In this document: piece after piece, positions 25,410 through 33,633 of the stretch
How positions within the stretch are numbered: position 1 is the first letter of the stretch
How the letters are laid out: each line of letters begins with the position of its first letter
Assembly: GCF_001426755.1 (NCBI RefSeq)
Contig: NZ_LMFJ01000001.1
Location: 1,173,846 to 1,237,845 of the forward strand
Length of the DNA: 64,000 bases
Origin: Aeromicrobium sp. Root495
GTDB taxonomy: Bacteria > Actinomycetota > Actinomycetes > Propionibacteriales > Nocardioidaceae
Reading direction: 5' to 3'
The notes under the pieces: generated by a model
What the model saw: only the letters and a program-made list of their open reading frames with translations
What the model was told of the DNA's origin: nothing
Database searches by the model: none
Position numbers and translations under genes: made by a program

Positions 25410-26165
25410 ATGTCTCGGGGGACGCTGGGTGCGCTGCTGCTCGTCCTGGCACTCGTCGGGTGTGGCGGTGCAGTCCGCGAGTCTGCAGCCGACGACGTGG
25501 CGGACGATGCGGCCGACCTGGTCGAGCAGGACTGGTCTCGCACGGCGGGGCAGGCGAAGGACGGATCTGACCTGGCAGCCGCGGCGGCGGCGACCTTCAG
25601 GCTTGCACGGCTGTCGTCGGGCGTCACGGCGCTCGAGGCGCTCTCCTGGGCGGGTCGTACCGGCACCGAGGAAGGCGCCGAGGTCGTGCTGCGGATCACC
25701 GCCCACGTGGACGAGTCCAACGACGGGACGTTCGGCTCGACCGTCGGAGCCAGTGATGCCCAGCGGTGCTACCGCTTCACCGTCGGGGCGAACGGCAACC
25801 GGCACGCGCACGAGCGCGAGAGCATCGCGTGCCCGAGCGGAGCGACGGCCGGGTCACCGACGTTCGCGCCGGAGGAGAAGCTCCCGGCCGACGTGCAGTC
25901 CAGGATCGAGCGCACGCTCAGGCGCGCGACACCCTCGTCGCTCCAGGCCGAGGCCACCGCGGCCTTCCCGCGCCTGGCCGTCTCGGCCGGGTCGGACGGA
26001 CGACGTCTGGTGCTCGCCGTGGGCACCGGCCCCGGAGGCGACTGCGAGGTCGGCGTGCTCGAGGCCGCGGGCGACGTGAGCTTCCCGGGCGGGTTCCCCC
26101 GGGAGTGGCTCATGGCGGGGGAGCTGGGCTGCTCCGCAGACCTCGTGCTGAACCCGCCGCTCTAG
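25410..26165 (+). CDS. Lipoprotein of unknown function
   Basis: This 251-residue protein starts MSRGTLGALLLVLALVGCGG, with a lipobox at LVGC, so it is probably a membrane-anchored extracytoplasmic lipoprotein. The mature part begins with an Ala/Asp-rich stretch (VRESAADDVADDAADLVEQDW) and later shows beta-strand-like segments with three further cysteines (RCYRF, ACPSG, DCEVG) and a final GCSADL. No family is recognised. It converges on the DUF349 gene with only 2 bp between stop codons and no terminator in between. Confidence 0.75.
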   Translation: MSRGTLGALLLVLALVGCGGAVRESAADDVADDAADLVEQDWSRTAGQAKDGSDLAAAAAATFRLARLSSGVTALEALSWAGRTGTEEGAEVVLRITAHVDESNDGTFGSTVGASDAQRCYRFTVGANGNRHAHERESIACPSGATAGSPTFAPEEKLPADVQSRIERTLRRATPSSLQAEATAAFPRLAVSAGSDGRRLVLAVGTGPGGDCEVGVLEAAGDVSFPGGFPREWLMAGELGCSADLVLNPPL

Positions 26166-26167
26166 CC

Positions 26168-27406
26168 TCAGCCGAAGTCGGCAGCCGCGGCCTTGGCCAT
26201 GGCGAGGAACGACTCGTTGGACTCCAGCTTGGCCGTGAGGTCCTTGACCTTGCGGGCGTCGCCGGCGGCCTCGGCCTTGGCGAGGGAGGCACGGGTCTCG
26301 TCGATGGCACGCTCGAGCTTGCCGATCATGTCGTCGGCGCGAGCGGACTTCTCGGGGTCGCTGCGCTTCCACTCCTGGTCGCCGGCGGCGCGGATGGCCT
26401 GCTCGACCTTGCGCAGACGTCCCTCGAGCTCGTTGATCTGGCCGCGCGGGACCTTGCCGGCGGCCTCCCAGCGGTCGGCGATGTCGTGCCAGGCCTTGCG
26501 AGCGGCCTCGAGGTCCTTGATGGGCAGGAGCGCCTCGGCCTCGACGAGGATCTGGAGCTTGACGACGGCGTTGGCCTCGAACTCCTTGTCCTGGGCGGCG
26601 TTGGCCTCGTCGCGTGCCGTGAAGAAGACGTCCTGGGCGGCGCGGAAGCGCTTCCAGAGCTTGTCCTCGACGTTGCGCGGCGCGGAGCCGGCGGCCTTCC
26701 AGCGGGACATGAGCTCGCGGTAGGCGGTGGACGTCGGGCCCCACTCCGTGGAGGACGAGAGCTTCTCGGCCTCCTCGATGAGGGCCTTCTTGGTCTTGGC
26801 GGCGGCGTCGCGCTGCTCGTTCTGCTCGGTGAAGTGCGCCTTGCGGTGCCGCGTGTAGGTGGTGCGCGCCGAGCTGAAGCGGTGCCAGATCTCGTCGTCG
26901 GCGGACTTGGTGAGGCGGGGGAGCGCCTTCCACTCCTCGAGCAGGGCACGCAGGCGGTCGGCACCGTTGCGCCAGTCCGTGCCCGCAGCGATCTTCTCGG
27001 CCTCGTCGGCGATGGCGATCTTCTTGACCTTGGCCTCGGCCTGAGCCGCCTCACGAGCGGCCTTGCGCTCCTCGCGGGCCTTCTCGATGGCGGGGGAGAG
27101 CGCGTCGAGCCGTGTCTGGAGGGTGGCGAGGTCGCCGAGCGCGGCGGCGTCGGTGATGTTGGTGCGTGCCTTGTCGAGCGCCTTCACGGCGTCGTCGGGG
27201 GAGAGATTGCCCGTCTCGAGGCGCTTCTCCAGCAGGTCGACCTCGGTGACGAGGTCGGCGTAGCGGCGCTCGTAGAAGGCGAAGGCCTCGGTGGGGTCCT
27301 CCCCGACGGCCCACTGCCCGATGAGGCGTTCTCCGTCAGTGGTCTTGAGGTACACGTTTCCGTCGGCGTCGACGCGGCCCCAGGCGTGCTCGGCGGCAGT
27401 GGTCAT
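26168..27406 (-). CDS. DUF349 helical repeat protein
   Basis: This 412-residue, highly charged, largely helical protein is made of repeated DUF349 units of about 75 residues. The repeated signature is W-x2-A-x(n)-P-R/L, as in LLEEWKALPRLTKSADDEIWHRF, LMSRWKAAGSAPRNVEDKLWKRF and IADRWEAAGKVPRGQINELE. The N-terminal 50 residues (WGRVDADGNVYLKTTDGERLIGQW) form a separate small domain. The C-terminus is coiled-coil-like. Function is unknown. It lies on the minus strand, divergent from the glyoxalase-like gene, and starts 6 nt after a TAGACT box. Confidence 0.9.
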   Translation of the reverse strand: MTTAAEHAWGRVDADGNVYLKTTDGERLIGQWAVGEDPTEAFAFYERRYADLVTEVDLLEKRLETGNLSPDDAVKALDKARTNITDAAALGDLATLQTRLDALSPAIEKAREERKAAREAAQAEAKVKKIAIADEAEKIAAGTDWRNGADRLRALLEEWKALPRLTKSADDEIWHRFSSARTTYTRHRKAHFTEQNEQRDAAAKTKKALIEEAEKLSSSTEWGPTSTAYRELMSRWKAAGSAPRNVEDKLWKRFRAAQDVFFTARDEANAAQDKEFEANAVVKLQILVEAEALLPIKDLEAARKAWHDIADRWEAAGKVPRGQINELEGRLRKVEQAIRAAGDQEWKRSDPEKSARADDMIGKLERAIDETRASLAKAEAAGDARKVKDLTAKLESNESFLAMAKAAAADFG

Positions 27407-27412
27407 GCGGAC

Positions 27413-27418
27413 AGTCTA
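27413..27418 (-). promoter_or_regulatory. -10 box TAGACT of the DUF349 gene
   Basis: Read on the minus strand, TAGACT ends 6 nt before the ATG (27406-27404), predicting a leaderless transcript divergent from the gene at 27469. Confidence 0.5.
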
Positions 27419-27455
27419 GGAGGACGCGGCGACCGGTGGCACCGCCGCACTCGCG

Positions 27456-27461
27456 TACCCT
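27456..27461 (+). promoter_or_regulatory. -10 box TACCCT of the glyoxalase-like gene
   Basis: TACCCT ends 7 nt before the GTG at 27469; this supports that GTG over the in-frame GTG at 27436 and predicts a leaderless mRNA. Confidence 0.45.
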
Positions 27462-27468
27462 GTCCGAC

Positions 27469-28176
27469 GTGCTTCTCACGTCCTTCCCGGCCGGTCCGCT
27501 GCAGGCCAACTGCTATGCCGTGGCGCGCGAGGCAGGTGCCGGCTGCGCCCTCGTCGATCCCGGGATGGACGCCATGGACGGCGTGCACGCCGTGGTGGCC
27601 GAGCACGACCTGCGCGTCGAGGCCGTGCTCATCACCCACGGTCACTTCGACCACATGTGGAACGCGCAGGACGTCGCCCGCGAGTACGGGTGCCCCGTGT
27701 GGATCCACCCGGCCGACCGGCACCTGCTCAGCGACCCCATGGCCGCCATTTCGGGTCCCTCCGCGGCCATGCTGCGCGCTCAGTTCGGCCTGGAGAACAT
27801 TCCGGAGTTCACCGAGCCCGCCGACGTGCGCGACGCCGTCGATGGTGCCGTCATCGAGGTCGACGGGCTCTCGATCACGGTCGACCACGTCCCCGGCCAC
27901 ACGCCCGGCACGGTCTACTACCGCGTCGACTACGACGGACCCGAGCCCGTCTCGCAGGTCATGTTCTCCGGGGACTTCCTGTTCGCCGGCTCCATCGGTC
28001 GCACCGACCTCACGGGCGGCTCGCACCCCGAGATGCTGCACAGCCTGCGCGAGCGCGTGCTCCCGCTGGCCGACGACGTCGTCGTGCTGCCCGGGCACGG
28101 TGGCCAGACCACGATCGGTCGCGAGCGGGTCACCAACCCGTTCCTCGCCGAGCTCATCGACGGGACGGAGGCCTGA
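27469..28176 (+). CDS. Metallo-beta-lactamase-fold hydrolase, glyoxalase II-like
   Basis: This 235-residue cytoplasmic hydrolase has the binuclear metal motif THGHFDHMW (H-x-H-x-D-H), a second ligand in DHVPGHTPGTVYY, the Asp in MFSGDFLFAGSIGRTDL and the late VVLPGHGGQTTIG histidine. The family includes hydroxyacylglutathione hydrolases and related thioester hydrolases; actinobacteria usually lack glutathione, so a mycothiol-linked or other thioester is more likely, which is inference. Position just before hisS matches mycobacteria (Rv2581c). The stop is 1 nt from the hisS ATG. Confidence 0.88.
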   Translation: MLLTSFPAGPLQANCYAVAREAGAGCALVDPGMDAMDGVHAVVAEHDLRVEAVLITHGHFDHMWNAQDVAREYGCPVWIHPADRHLLSDPMAAISGPSAAMLRAQFGLENIPEFTEPADVRDAVDGAVIEVDGLSITVDHVPGHTPGTVYYRVDYDGPEPVSQVMFSGDFLFAGSIGRTDLTGGSHPEMLHSLRERVLPLADDVVVLPGHGGQTTIGRERVTNPFLAELIDGTEA

Positions 28177-28177
28177 C

Positions 28178-29521
28178 ATGGCCAAGCTGAGTGGCTTCCC
28201 CGAGCTCCTGCCGGCCGAGCGCAACGCCGAGCTCGCCGTGCTGGAGGTGCTGCGCCGCACGTTCGAGCTGCACGGCTTCGCCAACCTCGAGACGCGCGCC
28301 GTCGAGCCGATGGACACGCTGTTGCGCAAGGGCGAGATCGACAAGGAGGTCTACGTCCTACGGCGCCTGCACGAGACCGGCGACGGCGACTCGGGCATGG
28401 GACTCCACTACGACCTCACGGTGCCCTTCGCACGGTTCGTGCTCGAGAACGCCGGCAAGCTGGAGTTCCCGTTCCGCCGCTACCAGATCCAGAAGGTGTG
28501 GCGTGGTGAGCGGCCTCAGCAGGGCCGGTTCCGCGAGTTCACGCAGGCCGACATCGACATCGTCGGCGACGGGTCGCTGCCGTTCCACGCCGACGTCGAG
28601 GTGGCCCGGGTCATGGCAGAGGCGCTCGCGCTCCTGCCCGTGCCGGCCATGACTCTGCAGGTGAGCAACCGCAAGGTCCTGGAGGGGTTCTACCTCGGAC
28701 TGGGCGTCGTCGAGCCCACCGCGGTCATGCAGGTCGTCGACAAGCTCGACAAGCTGCCGGGCGAGAAGATCCTCGAGCTCCTGGCCGAGCAAGGGCTGTC
28801 GGACGAGCAGGCACGGGCGTGCCTCGCCCTCGCCGAGATCAGTGCGCCGGACACGTCGTTCGTCGACCGCGTGCGCGCGCTCGGCGTGAACCACCCCATG
28901 CTCGACGAGGGCCTGGGCGAGCTGGCCGCCGTCGTCGAGGCGTGCGCCGGCATCGAGGGCGTCACCGTCCTGGCCGACCTCCGCATCGCGCGCGGCCTCG
29001 ACTACTACACCGGCACCGTCTTCGAGACCCGCATGGCGGGCTACGAGCACCTCGGCTCGGTGTGCTCAGGTGGACGCTACGACCAGCTCGCGTCCGACGG
29101 GAAGCGCACGTTCCCCGGCGTCGGCATCTCGCTCGGCGTCTCGCGCCTCATCGTGCCGCTCGTGGCCGATGGTCTCGTGGCCGACCGCTCCGTCCCGTCG
29201 GCCGTCCTCGTGGCGCTCGTCGACGAGGCGAGCCGCGACCGCAGCGACGCTGCCGCGCAGATCCTTCGCTCGCGCGGCATCCCCACCGAGGTGGCGGCGT
29301 CGGCGCAGAAGTTCGGCAAGCAGATCCGCTACGCCGAGCGTCGAGGCATCCCGTACGTCCTGTTCCCCGGCGAGGACCCCGGCTTCGGTGGAACTAGTGT
29401 GAAGGACATCCGCAGCGGCGAGCAGGTCGACGTCGACCTCGGCTCGTGGTCCCCACCCGACGAGGACCTGCGGCCCCGCATCCAGCAGCCCAGCACCGAC
29501 CCCCAGGAGAAGACACCGTGA
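28178..29521 (+). CDS. hisS: Histidine--tRNA ligase
   Basis: This 447-residue class II synthetase shows motif 2 ([27 protein letters not shown]), split here only for description, the histidine-specific [13 protein letters not shown] block and motif 3 [10 protein letters not shown], then the C-terminal anticodon domain. The early [12 protein letters not shown] segment binds the substrate. The C-terminal tail past residue 425 is acidic and Pro-rich. Its stop overlaps the aspS GTG by 2 bp, so the two synthetases are translated together. Confidence 0.96.
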   Translation: MAKLSGFPELLPAERNAELAVLEVLRRTFELHGFANLETRAVEPMDTLLRKGEIDKEVYVLRRLHETGDGDSGMGLHYDLTVPFARFVLENAGKLEFPFRRYQIQKVWRGERPQQGRFREFTQADIDIVGDGSLPFHADVEVARVMAEALALLPVPAMTLQVSNRKVLEGFYLGLGVVEPTAVMQVVDKLDKLPGEKILELLAEQGLSDEQARACLALAEISAPDTSFVDRVRALGVNHPMLDEGLGELAAVVEACAGIEGVTVLADLRIARGLDYYTGTVFETRMAGYEHLGSVCSGGRYDQLASDGKRTFPGVGISLGVSRLIVPLVADGLVADRSVPSAVLVALVDEASRDRSDAAAQILRSRGIPTEVAASAQKFGKQIRYAERRGIPYVLFPGEDPGFGGTSVKDIRSGEQVDVDLGSWSPPDEDLRPRIQQPSTDPQEKTP

Positions 29522-31287
29522 TCCGCACGCACGACGCCGGAACCCTGACCGCCGCCAACGTCGGCGAGCAGGTCACCCTTGCCGGATGGGTCGCGCGTCG
29601 TCGAGACCATGGCGGTGTCGCCTTCATCGACCTGCGCGAGGCCTCGGGTGTCGTCCAGGTGGTCGTGCGCGAGGAGGTGGCCCACCAGCTCCGCTCCGAG
29701 TTCTGTCTCAAGATCGTCGGCAGCGTCCAGAAGCGTCCTGAGGGCAACGAGAACACCGGCATCACGACGGGCGAGATCGAGGTCATCGCCGAGGACGTCG
29801 AGATCCTGAGCACGTCCGCGCCCCTGCCCTTCCCCATCGACGAACACGTGGAGGTCGGTGAGGAGGCTCGCCTCAAGTACCGCTACCTCGACCTGCGCCG
29901 CCCGGCCCCGGCGCACGCCATCCGCCTGCGCAGCAAGGTCAACGCCGTGGCGCGCACCGTCCTCGAGGGACACGACTTCGTCGAGGTCGAGACGCCCACC
30001 CTCACGCGCTCCACGCCCGAGGGCGCGCGCGACTTCCTCGTGCCCGCGCGGCTGCGCCCCGGAAGCTGGTACGCGCTGCCGCAGAGCCCGCAGCTCTTCA
30101 AGCAGCTGCTCATGGTGGGCGGCCTCGAGCGGTACTACCAGATCGCGCGCTGCTACCGCGACGAGGACTTCCGCGCCGACCGCCAGCCCGAGTTCACCCA
30201 GCTCGACATCGAGATGAGCTTCGTCGACCAGGAGGACGTCATGTCCCTGGCCGAGGAGATCTACGTGGCGCTCTGGAAGCTCATCGACGTCGAGCTGCCG
30301 CGCCCGTTCCCGCGCATCACGTACGCCGACGCCATGGGCAAGTACGGCTCTGACAAGCCCGACCTGCGCTTCGACCTGGAGCTCACCGAGCTCACCGAGT
30401 ACTTCAAGGACACGCCGTTCCGCGTGTTCCAGGCGCCGTACGTGGGGGCCGTCGTGCACCCCGGCGGTGCCGACCAGCCGCGCCGCACGCTCGACGCCTG
30501 GCAGGACTGGGCCAAGCAGCGCGGTGCGCGCGGCCTCGCCTACGTGCTCGTGCAGGAGGACGGCTCGCTCACCGGGCCCGTCGCCAAGAACCTGTCCGAC
30601 GCCGAGCGCGACGGTCTCGTCGCCGCCGTGGGTGCCAAGCCCGGCGACGCCGTGTACTTCTCGGCCGGCCCGGTCAAGACCTCGCGCCAGCTGCTCGGTG
30701 CGGCTCGCCTCGAGATCGGTCGCCGCGTCGGCCTCATCGACGAGTCGGCCTGGTCGTTCGCGTTCGTCGTCGACTGGCCCATGTTCGAGGCCGTGAGCGA
30801 GCTCGACTCCGGCGACGTCGCCGTGGGCGGCGGTGAGTGGACCGCGGTGCACCACGCGTTCACCGCGCCCAAGGACCCGGCCACCCTGGCCGAGCCCGGC
30901 ACGTCCCTCGCACAGGCCTACGACATCGTCTGCAACGGCAACGAGGTCGGCGGCGGCTCGATCCGTATCCATCGCGAGGACGTGCAGAAGCGCGTCTTCG
31001 AGATCATGGGCATCGGCGAGGCCGAGGCGGAGGAGAAGTTCGGCTTCCTGCTCGACGCGTTCAAGTACGGCGCCCCGCCGCACGGCGGCATCGCGTTCGG
31101 CTGGGACCGCACGGTCGCCCTGCTGGCCGGCGCCGACTCCATCCGCGACGTCATCGCGTTCCCCAAGTCCGGTGGCGGCTACGACCCGCTCACCGCGGCT
31201 CCGGCTCCCATCACCGACGAGCAGCGCGCCGAGGCCGGGGTCGACTTCGAGCCCGAGGACGACGACGAGGCCGCGGATCAGTCCTGA
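29518..31287 (+). CDS. aspS: Aspartate--tRNA(Asp/Asn) ligase
   Basis: This 589-residue bacterial-type class II synthetase has an N-terminal OB-fold anticodon domain ([21 protein letters not shown]), motif 2 ([21 protein letters not shown]), a central GAD insertion (about 295-400) and motif 3 with [13 protein letters not shown]. In actinobacteria that rely on GatCAB this enzyme often charges tRNAAsn as well; whether it does here cannot be read from the motifs alone. GTG 29518 gives the expected N-terminus [10 protein letters not shown]. Coupled to hisS. Confidence 0.96.
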   Translation: MIRTHDAGTLTAANVGEQVTLAGWVARRRDHGGVAFIDLREASGVVQVVVREEVAHQLRSEFCLKIVGSVQKRPEGNENTGITTGEIEVIAEDVEILSTSAPLPFPIDEHVEVGEEARLKYRYLDLRRPAPAHAIRLRSKVNAVARTVLEGHDFVEVETPTLTRSTPEGARDFLVPARLRPGSWYALPQSPQLFKQLLMVGGLERYYQIARCYRDEDFRADRQPEFTQLDIEMSFVDQEDVMSLAEEIYVALWKLIDVELPRPFPRITYADAMGKYGSDKPDLRFDLELTELTEYFKDTPFRVFQAPYVGAVVHPGGADQPRRTLDAWQDWAKQRGARGLAYVLVQEDGSLTGPVAKNLSDAERDGLVAAVGAKPGDAVYFSAGPVKTSRQLLGAARLEIGRRVGLIDESAWSFAFVVDWPMFEAVSELDSGDVAVGGGEWTAVHHAFTAPKDPATLAEPGTSLAQAYDIVCNGNEVGGGSIRIHREDVQKRVFEIMGIGEAEAEEKFGFLLDAFKYGAPPHGGIAFGWDRTVALLAGADSIRDVIAFPKSGGGYDPLTAAPAPITDEQRAEAGVDFEPEDDDEAADQS

Positions 31288-31295
31288 CCGGCGAC

Positions 31296-31301
31296 TAGGC
31301 T
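31296..31301 (+). promoter_or_regulatory. -10 box TAGGCT of rarA
   Basis: TAGGCT ends 7 nt before the rarA GTG at 31309. CAGGG lies between the two, directly against the start codon and too close for a normal ribosome site, so leaderless initiation is likely. Confidence 0.45.
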
Positions 31302-31308
31302 CGGCAGG

Positions 31309-32673
31309 GTGAGCGACGGACTGTTCGACCTGCCGGGCCAGGGTGGCGGCTCGCGACCCCTCCCGGCCGGGAGCCTCGCCGGCAACGCGCACTCCTCGGC
31401 GCCGCTCGCGGTGCGCATGCGTCCGCACTCGCTCGACGAGCTCGTGGGCCAGCAGCACCTGCTGGCCCCGGGCTCGCCGCTGCGCCAGGTCATCGACGGC
31501 GACCAGCCGCTCACCATCCTGCTGTGGGGTCCTCCCGGCACGGGCAAGACCACCATCGCCTCGCTCATCAGCCGCCACACCGATCGTCGGTTCGTCGAGG
31601 TCTCGGCCGTGTCGGCGGGGGTCAAGGAGGTGCGCGAGGTCATCAACGGAGCGCGCCAGGCGCTGGCCAACACGGGCCAGGAGACGGTGCTGTTCGTCGA
31701 CGAGGTCCATCGCTTCAGCAAGGCTCAGCAGGACGCCCTGCTGCCGGGCGTCGAGAACCGTTGGGTCTCGCTCGTCGCGGCCACCACCGAGAACCCGCAC
31801 TTCAGCGTCATCTCACCGCTGCTGAGCCGCTCGCTGCTGCTCACGCTCCAGTCGCTCACCGACGACGACGTCGCCGTGATGGTGCGCCGTGCCGTCGAGG
31901 ACGAGCGGGGGCTCAAGGGGGCCGTCACGCTCAGCGACGACGCGCTCGACCACCTCGTGCGGCTCGCGGGCGGCGACGGGCGTCGAGCCCTCACGTACCT
32001 GGAGGCGTCGGCAGGGGCCACCAGGGCGCAGGGGCGCACCGAGATCACGGTCGACGACGCCGCACTCGCGGTCGATCGCGCGGCCGTGCGGTACGACCGT
32101 CAGGGCGACCAGCACTACGACGTCACGAGCGCGTTCATCAAGTCCATCCGAGGCTCCGACGTGGACGCCGCGCTGCACTACCTCGCCCGCATGGTGGAGG
32201 CGGGGGAGGACCCCAAGTTCATCGCCCGCCGACTCATGATCCATGCGAGCGAGGACATCGGCATGGCCGATCCCACCGCGCTTCCCGTGGCCACGGCGAC
32301 GGCGCAGGCCGTCGCCATGATTGGCTTCCCGGAGGCGAGGATCCCGCTCGCCCAGGCAGTCATCCACCTCGCCACGGCGCCCAAGTCCAACGCGGTCGTC
32401 CGTGCCATCGACGCGGCCATGTCGGACGTGCGGGCCGGCAAGGTGGGGGCGGTCCCGCCGGCGCTGCGCGACGCTCACTACTCCGGTGCCAAGAAGCTGG
32501 GTCACGGCCACGACTACCGGTACGCCCACGACGACCCGCGGGGCGTGGTGCCGCAGCAGTACGCGCCCGACGACGTCGACGGCACCGAGTACTACTCGCC
32601 CACCACGCACGGCTTCGAGGCCCGCGTGACCGACCGGCTGGCCATGATCCGCAAGATCCTCCGCGACCGCTGA
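31309..32673 (+). CDS. rarA: Replication-associated recombination AAA+ ATPase RarA (MgsA)
   Basis: This 454-residue clamp-loader-like ATPase acts at stalled replication forks. Walker [14 protein letters not shown], Walker [16 protein letters not shown] and the sensor [10 protein letters not shown] are intact. The C-terminal half carries the tetramerisation region with [27 protein letters not shown], diagnostic for this family, and [16 protein letters not shown]. Length is normal. It follows aspS by 21 bp with its own -10 box. Confidence 0.95.
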   Translation: MSDGLFDLPGQGGGSRPLPAGSLAGNAHSSAPLAVRMRPHSLDELVGQQHLLAPGSPLRQVIDGDQPLTILLWGPPGTGKTTIASLISRHTDRRFVEVSAVSAGVKEVREVINGARQALANTGQETVLFVDEVHRFSKAQQDALLPGVENRWVSLVAATTENPHFSVISPLLSRSLLLTLQSLTDDDVAVMVRRAVEDERGLKGAVTLSDDALDHLVRLAGGDGRRALTYLEASAGATRAQGRTEITVDDAALAVDRAAVRYDRQGDQHYDVTSAFIKSIRGSDVDAALHYLARMVEAGEDPKFIARRLMIHASEDIGMADPTALPVATATAQAVAMIGFPEARIPLAQAVIHLATAPKSNAVVRAIDAAMSDVRAGKVGAVPPALRDAHYSGAKKLGHGHDYRYAHDDPRGVVPQQYAPDDVDGTEYYSPTTHGFEARVTDRLAMIRKILRDR

Positions 32674-32680
32674 CCGGCCT

Positions 32681-32805
32681 GGTGGTCCTGCCACCGCATG
32701 AGCGTCCAGCCAGGTGGGCGGTGGTTCTGCCACCGATAAGAGCCCCTTTCGGTGGAGGATCCACCGCTCGGCGCTGGGGGTCGGCTTTCGGTGGAGGATC
32801 CACCG
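32681..32805. repeat. Cluster of four short hairpins with a common GGTGG/CCACC stem
   Basis: Four hairpins occupy the gap after rarA: 32681-32695, 32719-32735, 32750-32766 and 32789-32805. Each has a GGTGG...CCACC stem of 5-6 bp and a 5-nt loop (TCCTG, TTCTG, AGGAT, AGGAT). The last two are identical over CGGTGGAGGATCCACCG and are 39 bp apart. None has a T-run. This is a repeat cluster rather than a simple terminator. Confidence 0.75.
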
Positions 32806-32832
32806 CCCGGGAGCGGAGGCGCGCAGGGCTAG

Positions 32833-32838
32833 TAACCT
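32833..32838 (+). promoter_or_regulatory. -10 box TAACCT of the gene at 32846
   Basis: TAACCT (overlapped by TAGTAA at 32830) ends 7 nt before the ATG at 32846. This supports that ATG and a leaderless transcript just downstream of the hairpin cluster. Confidence 0.45.
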
Positions 32839-32845
32839 CGTGCAC

Positions 32846-33355
32846 ATGCCTCTCGACGTCGCGATCCTCGTCGCGACCGCGGTGCTCGCGGTCGTGGCGG
32901 TGAGCGCAGCGGTGGTGGCCGTGCGGGCTGCGCGGCGCATCTCGACGCCCAGTGGCGCAGACCGGATCGCGAGTGGCCCAGATCGGCACGACGCGCCGTC
33001 CCAGAACAGCCATCGTGCGCCGCTCGAGGACGCGGCGGTCGTGGCGAGCGTGCCGGAGCCGGCTCGGATCGTGGAGGGGCGGGTCGTGGTGGTCCCGACG
33101 GCGGAGCAGGTCGCCGTGGCCGCGCTGACACGCCCGTCGGTCCGGCTCGCGACACTGGGCCGAGGCCTCGCCCACGCGCTCCGTCCGGAGAGCCGTGACC
33201 GTATCGTCGCGCTCATGCGTCGCGAGTACCGACAGCGTCGGCGCGAGCGGCTGCGGGCCGGTCGTCAGGCTGCCCGCGCCAAGCACCGCGCTCCCACCGA
33301 CCCCAACCAGCACTGGCTGGGCGAGCTTCCCCCCGGGCGAGGGGCGGAGTCGTGA
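32846..33355 (+). CDS. Single-span membrane protein of unknown function
   Basis: This 169-residue protein has one N-terminal membrane helix (VAILVATAVLAVVAVSAAVVAV, residues 5-26) and a basic cytosolic part, ending in a strongly basic helix (RREYRQRRRERLRAGRQAARAKHR) and a Pro/Gly tail. I do not recognise a family. It overlaps the next small gene by 4 bp and sits just before alaS, where actinobacteria often have two small membrane-associated proteins. Possibly a scaffold or nucleic-acid-contacting membrane protein given the basic tail; that is speculation. Confidence 0.75.
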   Translation: MPLDVAILVATAVLAVVAVSAAVVAVRAARRISTPSGADRIASGPDRHDAPSQNSHRAPLEDAAVVASVPEPARIVEGRVVVVPTAEQVAVAALTRPSVRLATLGRGLAHALRPESRDRIVALMRREYRQRRRERLRAGRQAARAKHRAPTDPNQHWLGELPPGRGAES

Positions 33356-33633
33356 GACCCACCAGGGCTGCCTGGTTCCTCGCCGGCACGGCTGCAGGCG
33401 TCTATGCCTCGGCCAAGGCCCGGCGAGCCGCCTATCGGCTGTCCATGCCCGGACTGATCGACCAGGCCGCCGCCCTGGGAACCGGCTGGCGTGCCTTCAG
33501 CGCGGAGGTGCGCGACGGCGCGGCCGCCCACGAGACGCAGCTGGCCAGACAGCTCGGCGACGCGCATCACGCCGCCTTCGCCGAGCTTCCCGAAGACTCA
33601 TTCCAGAACGACACCGAGAGAGACCCCTCCTGA
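33352..33633 (+). CDS. Small protein found upstream of alaS
   Basis: This 93-residue protein has a short hydrophobic N-terminus (AAWFLAGTAAGVYAS) with basic flanks (KARRAAYR), followed by an amphipathic helical region and an acidic tail (FAELPEDSFQNDTERDPS). It resembles a small conserved actinobacterial family seen next to alaS (DUF6167-like, from memory and not checked). The GTG overlaps the preceding stop by 4 bp and its own stop overlaps the alaS ATG by 1 bp. Confidence 0.75.
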   Translation: MRPTRAAWFLAGTAAGVYASAKARRAAYRLSMPGLIDQAAALGTGWRAFSAEVRDGAAAHETQLARQLGDAHHAAFAELPEDSFQNDTERDPS

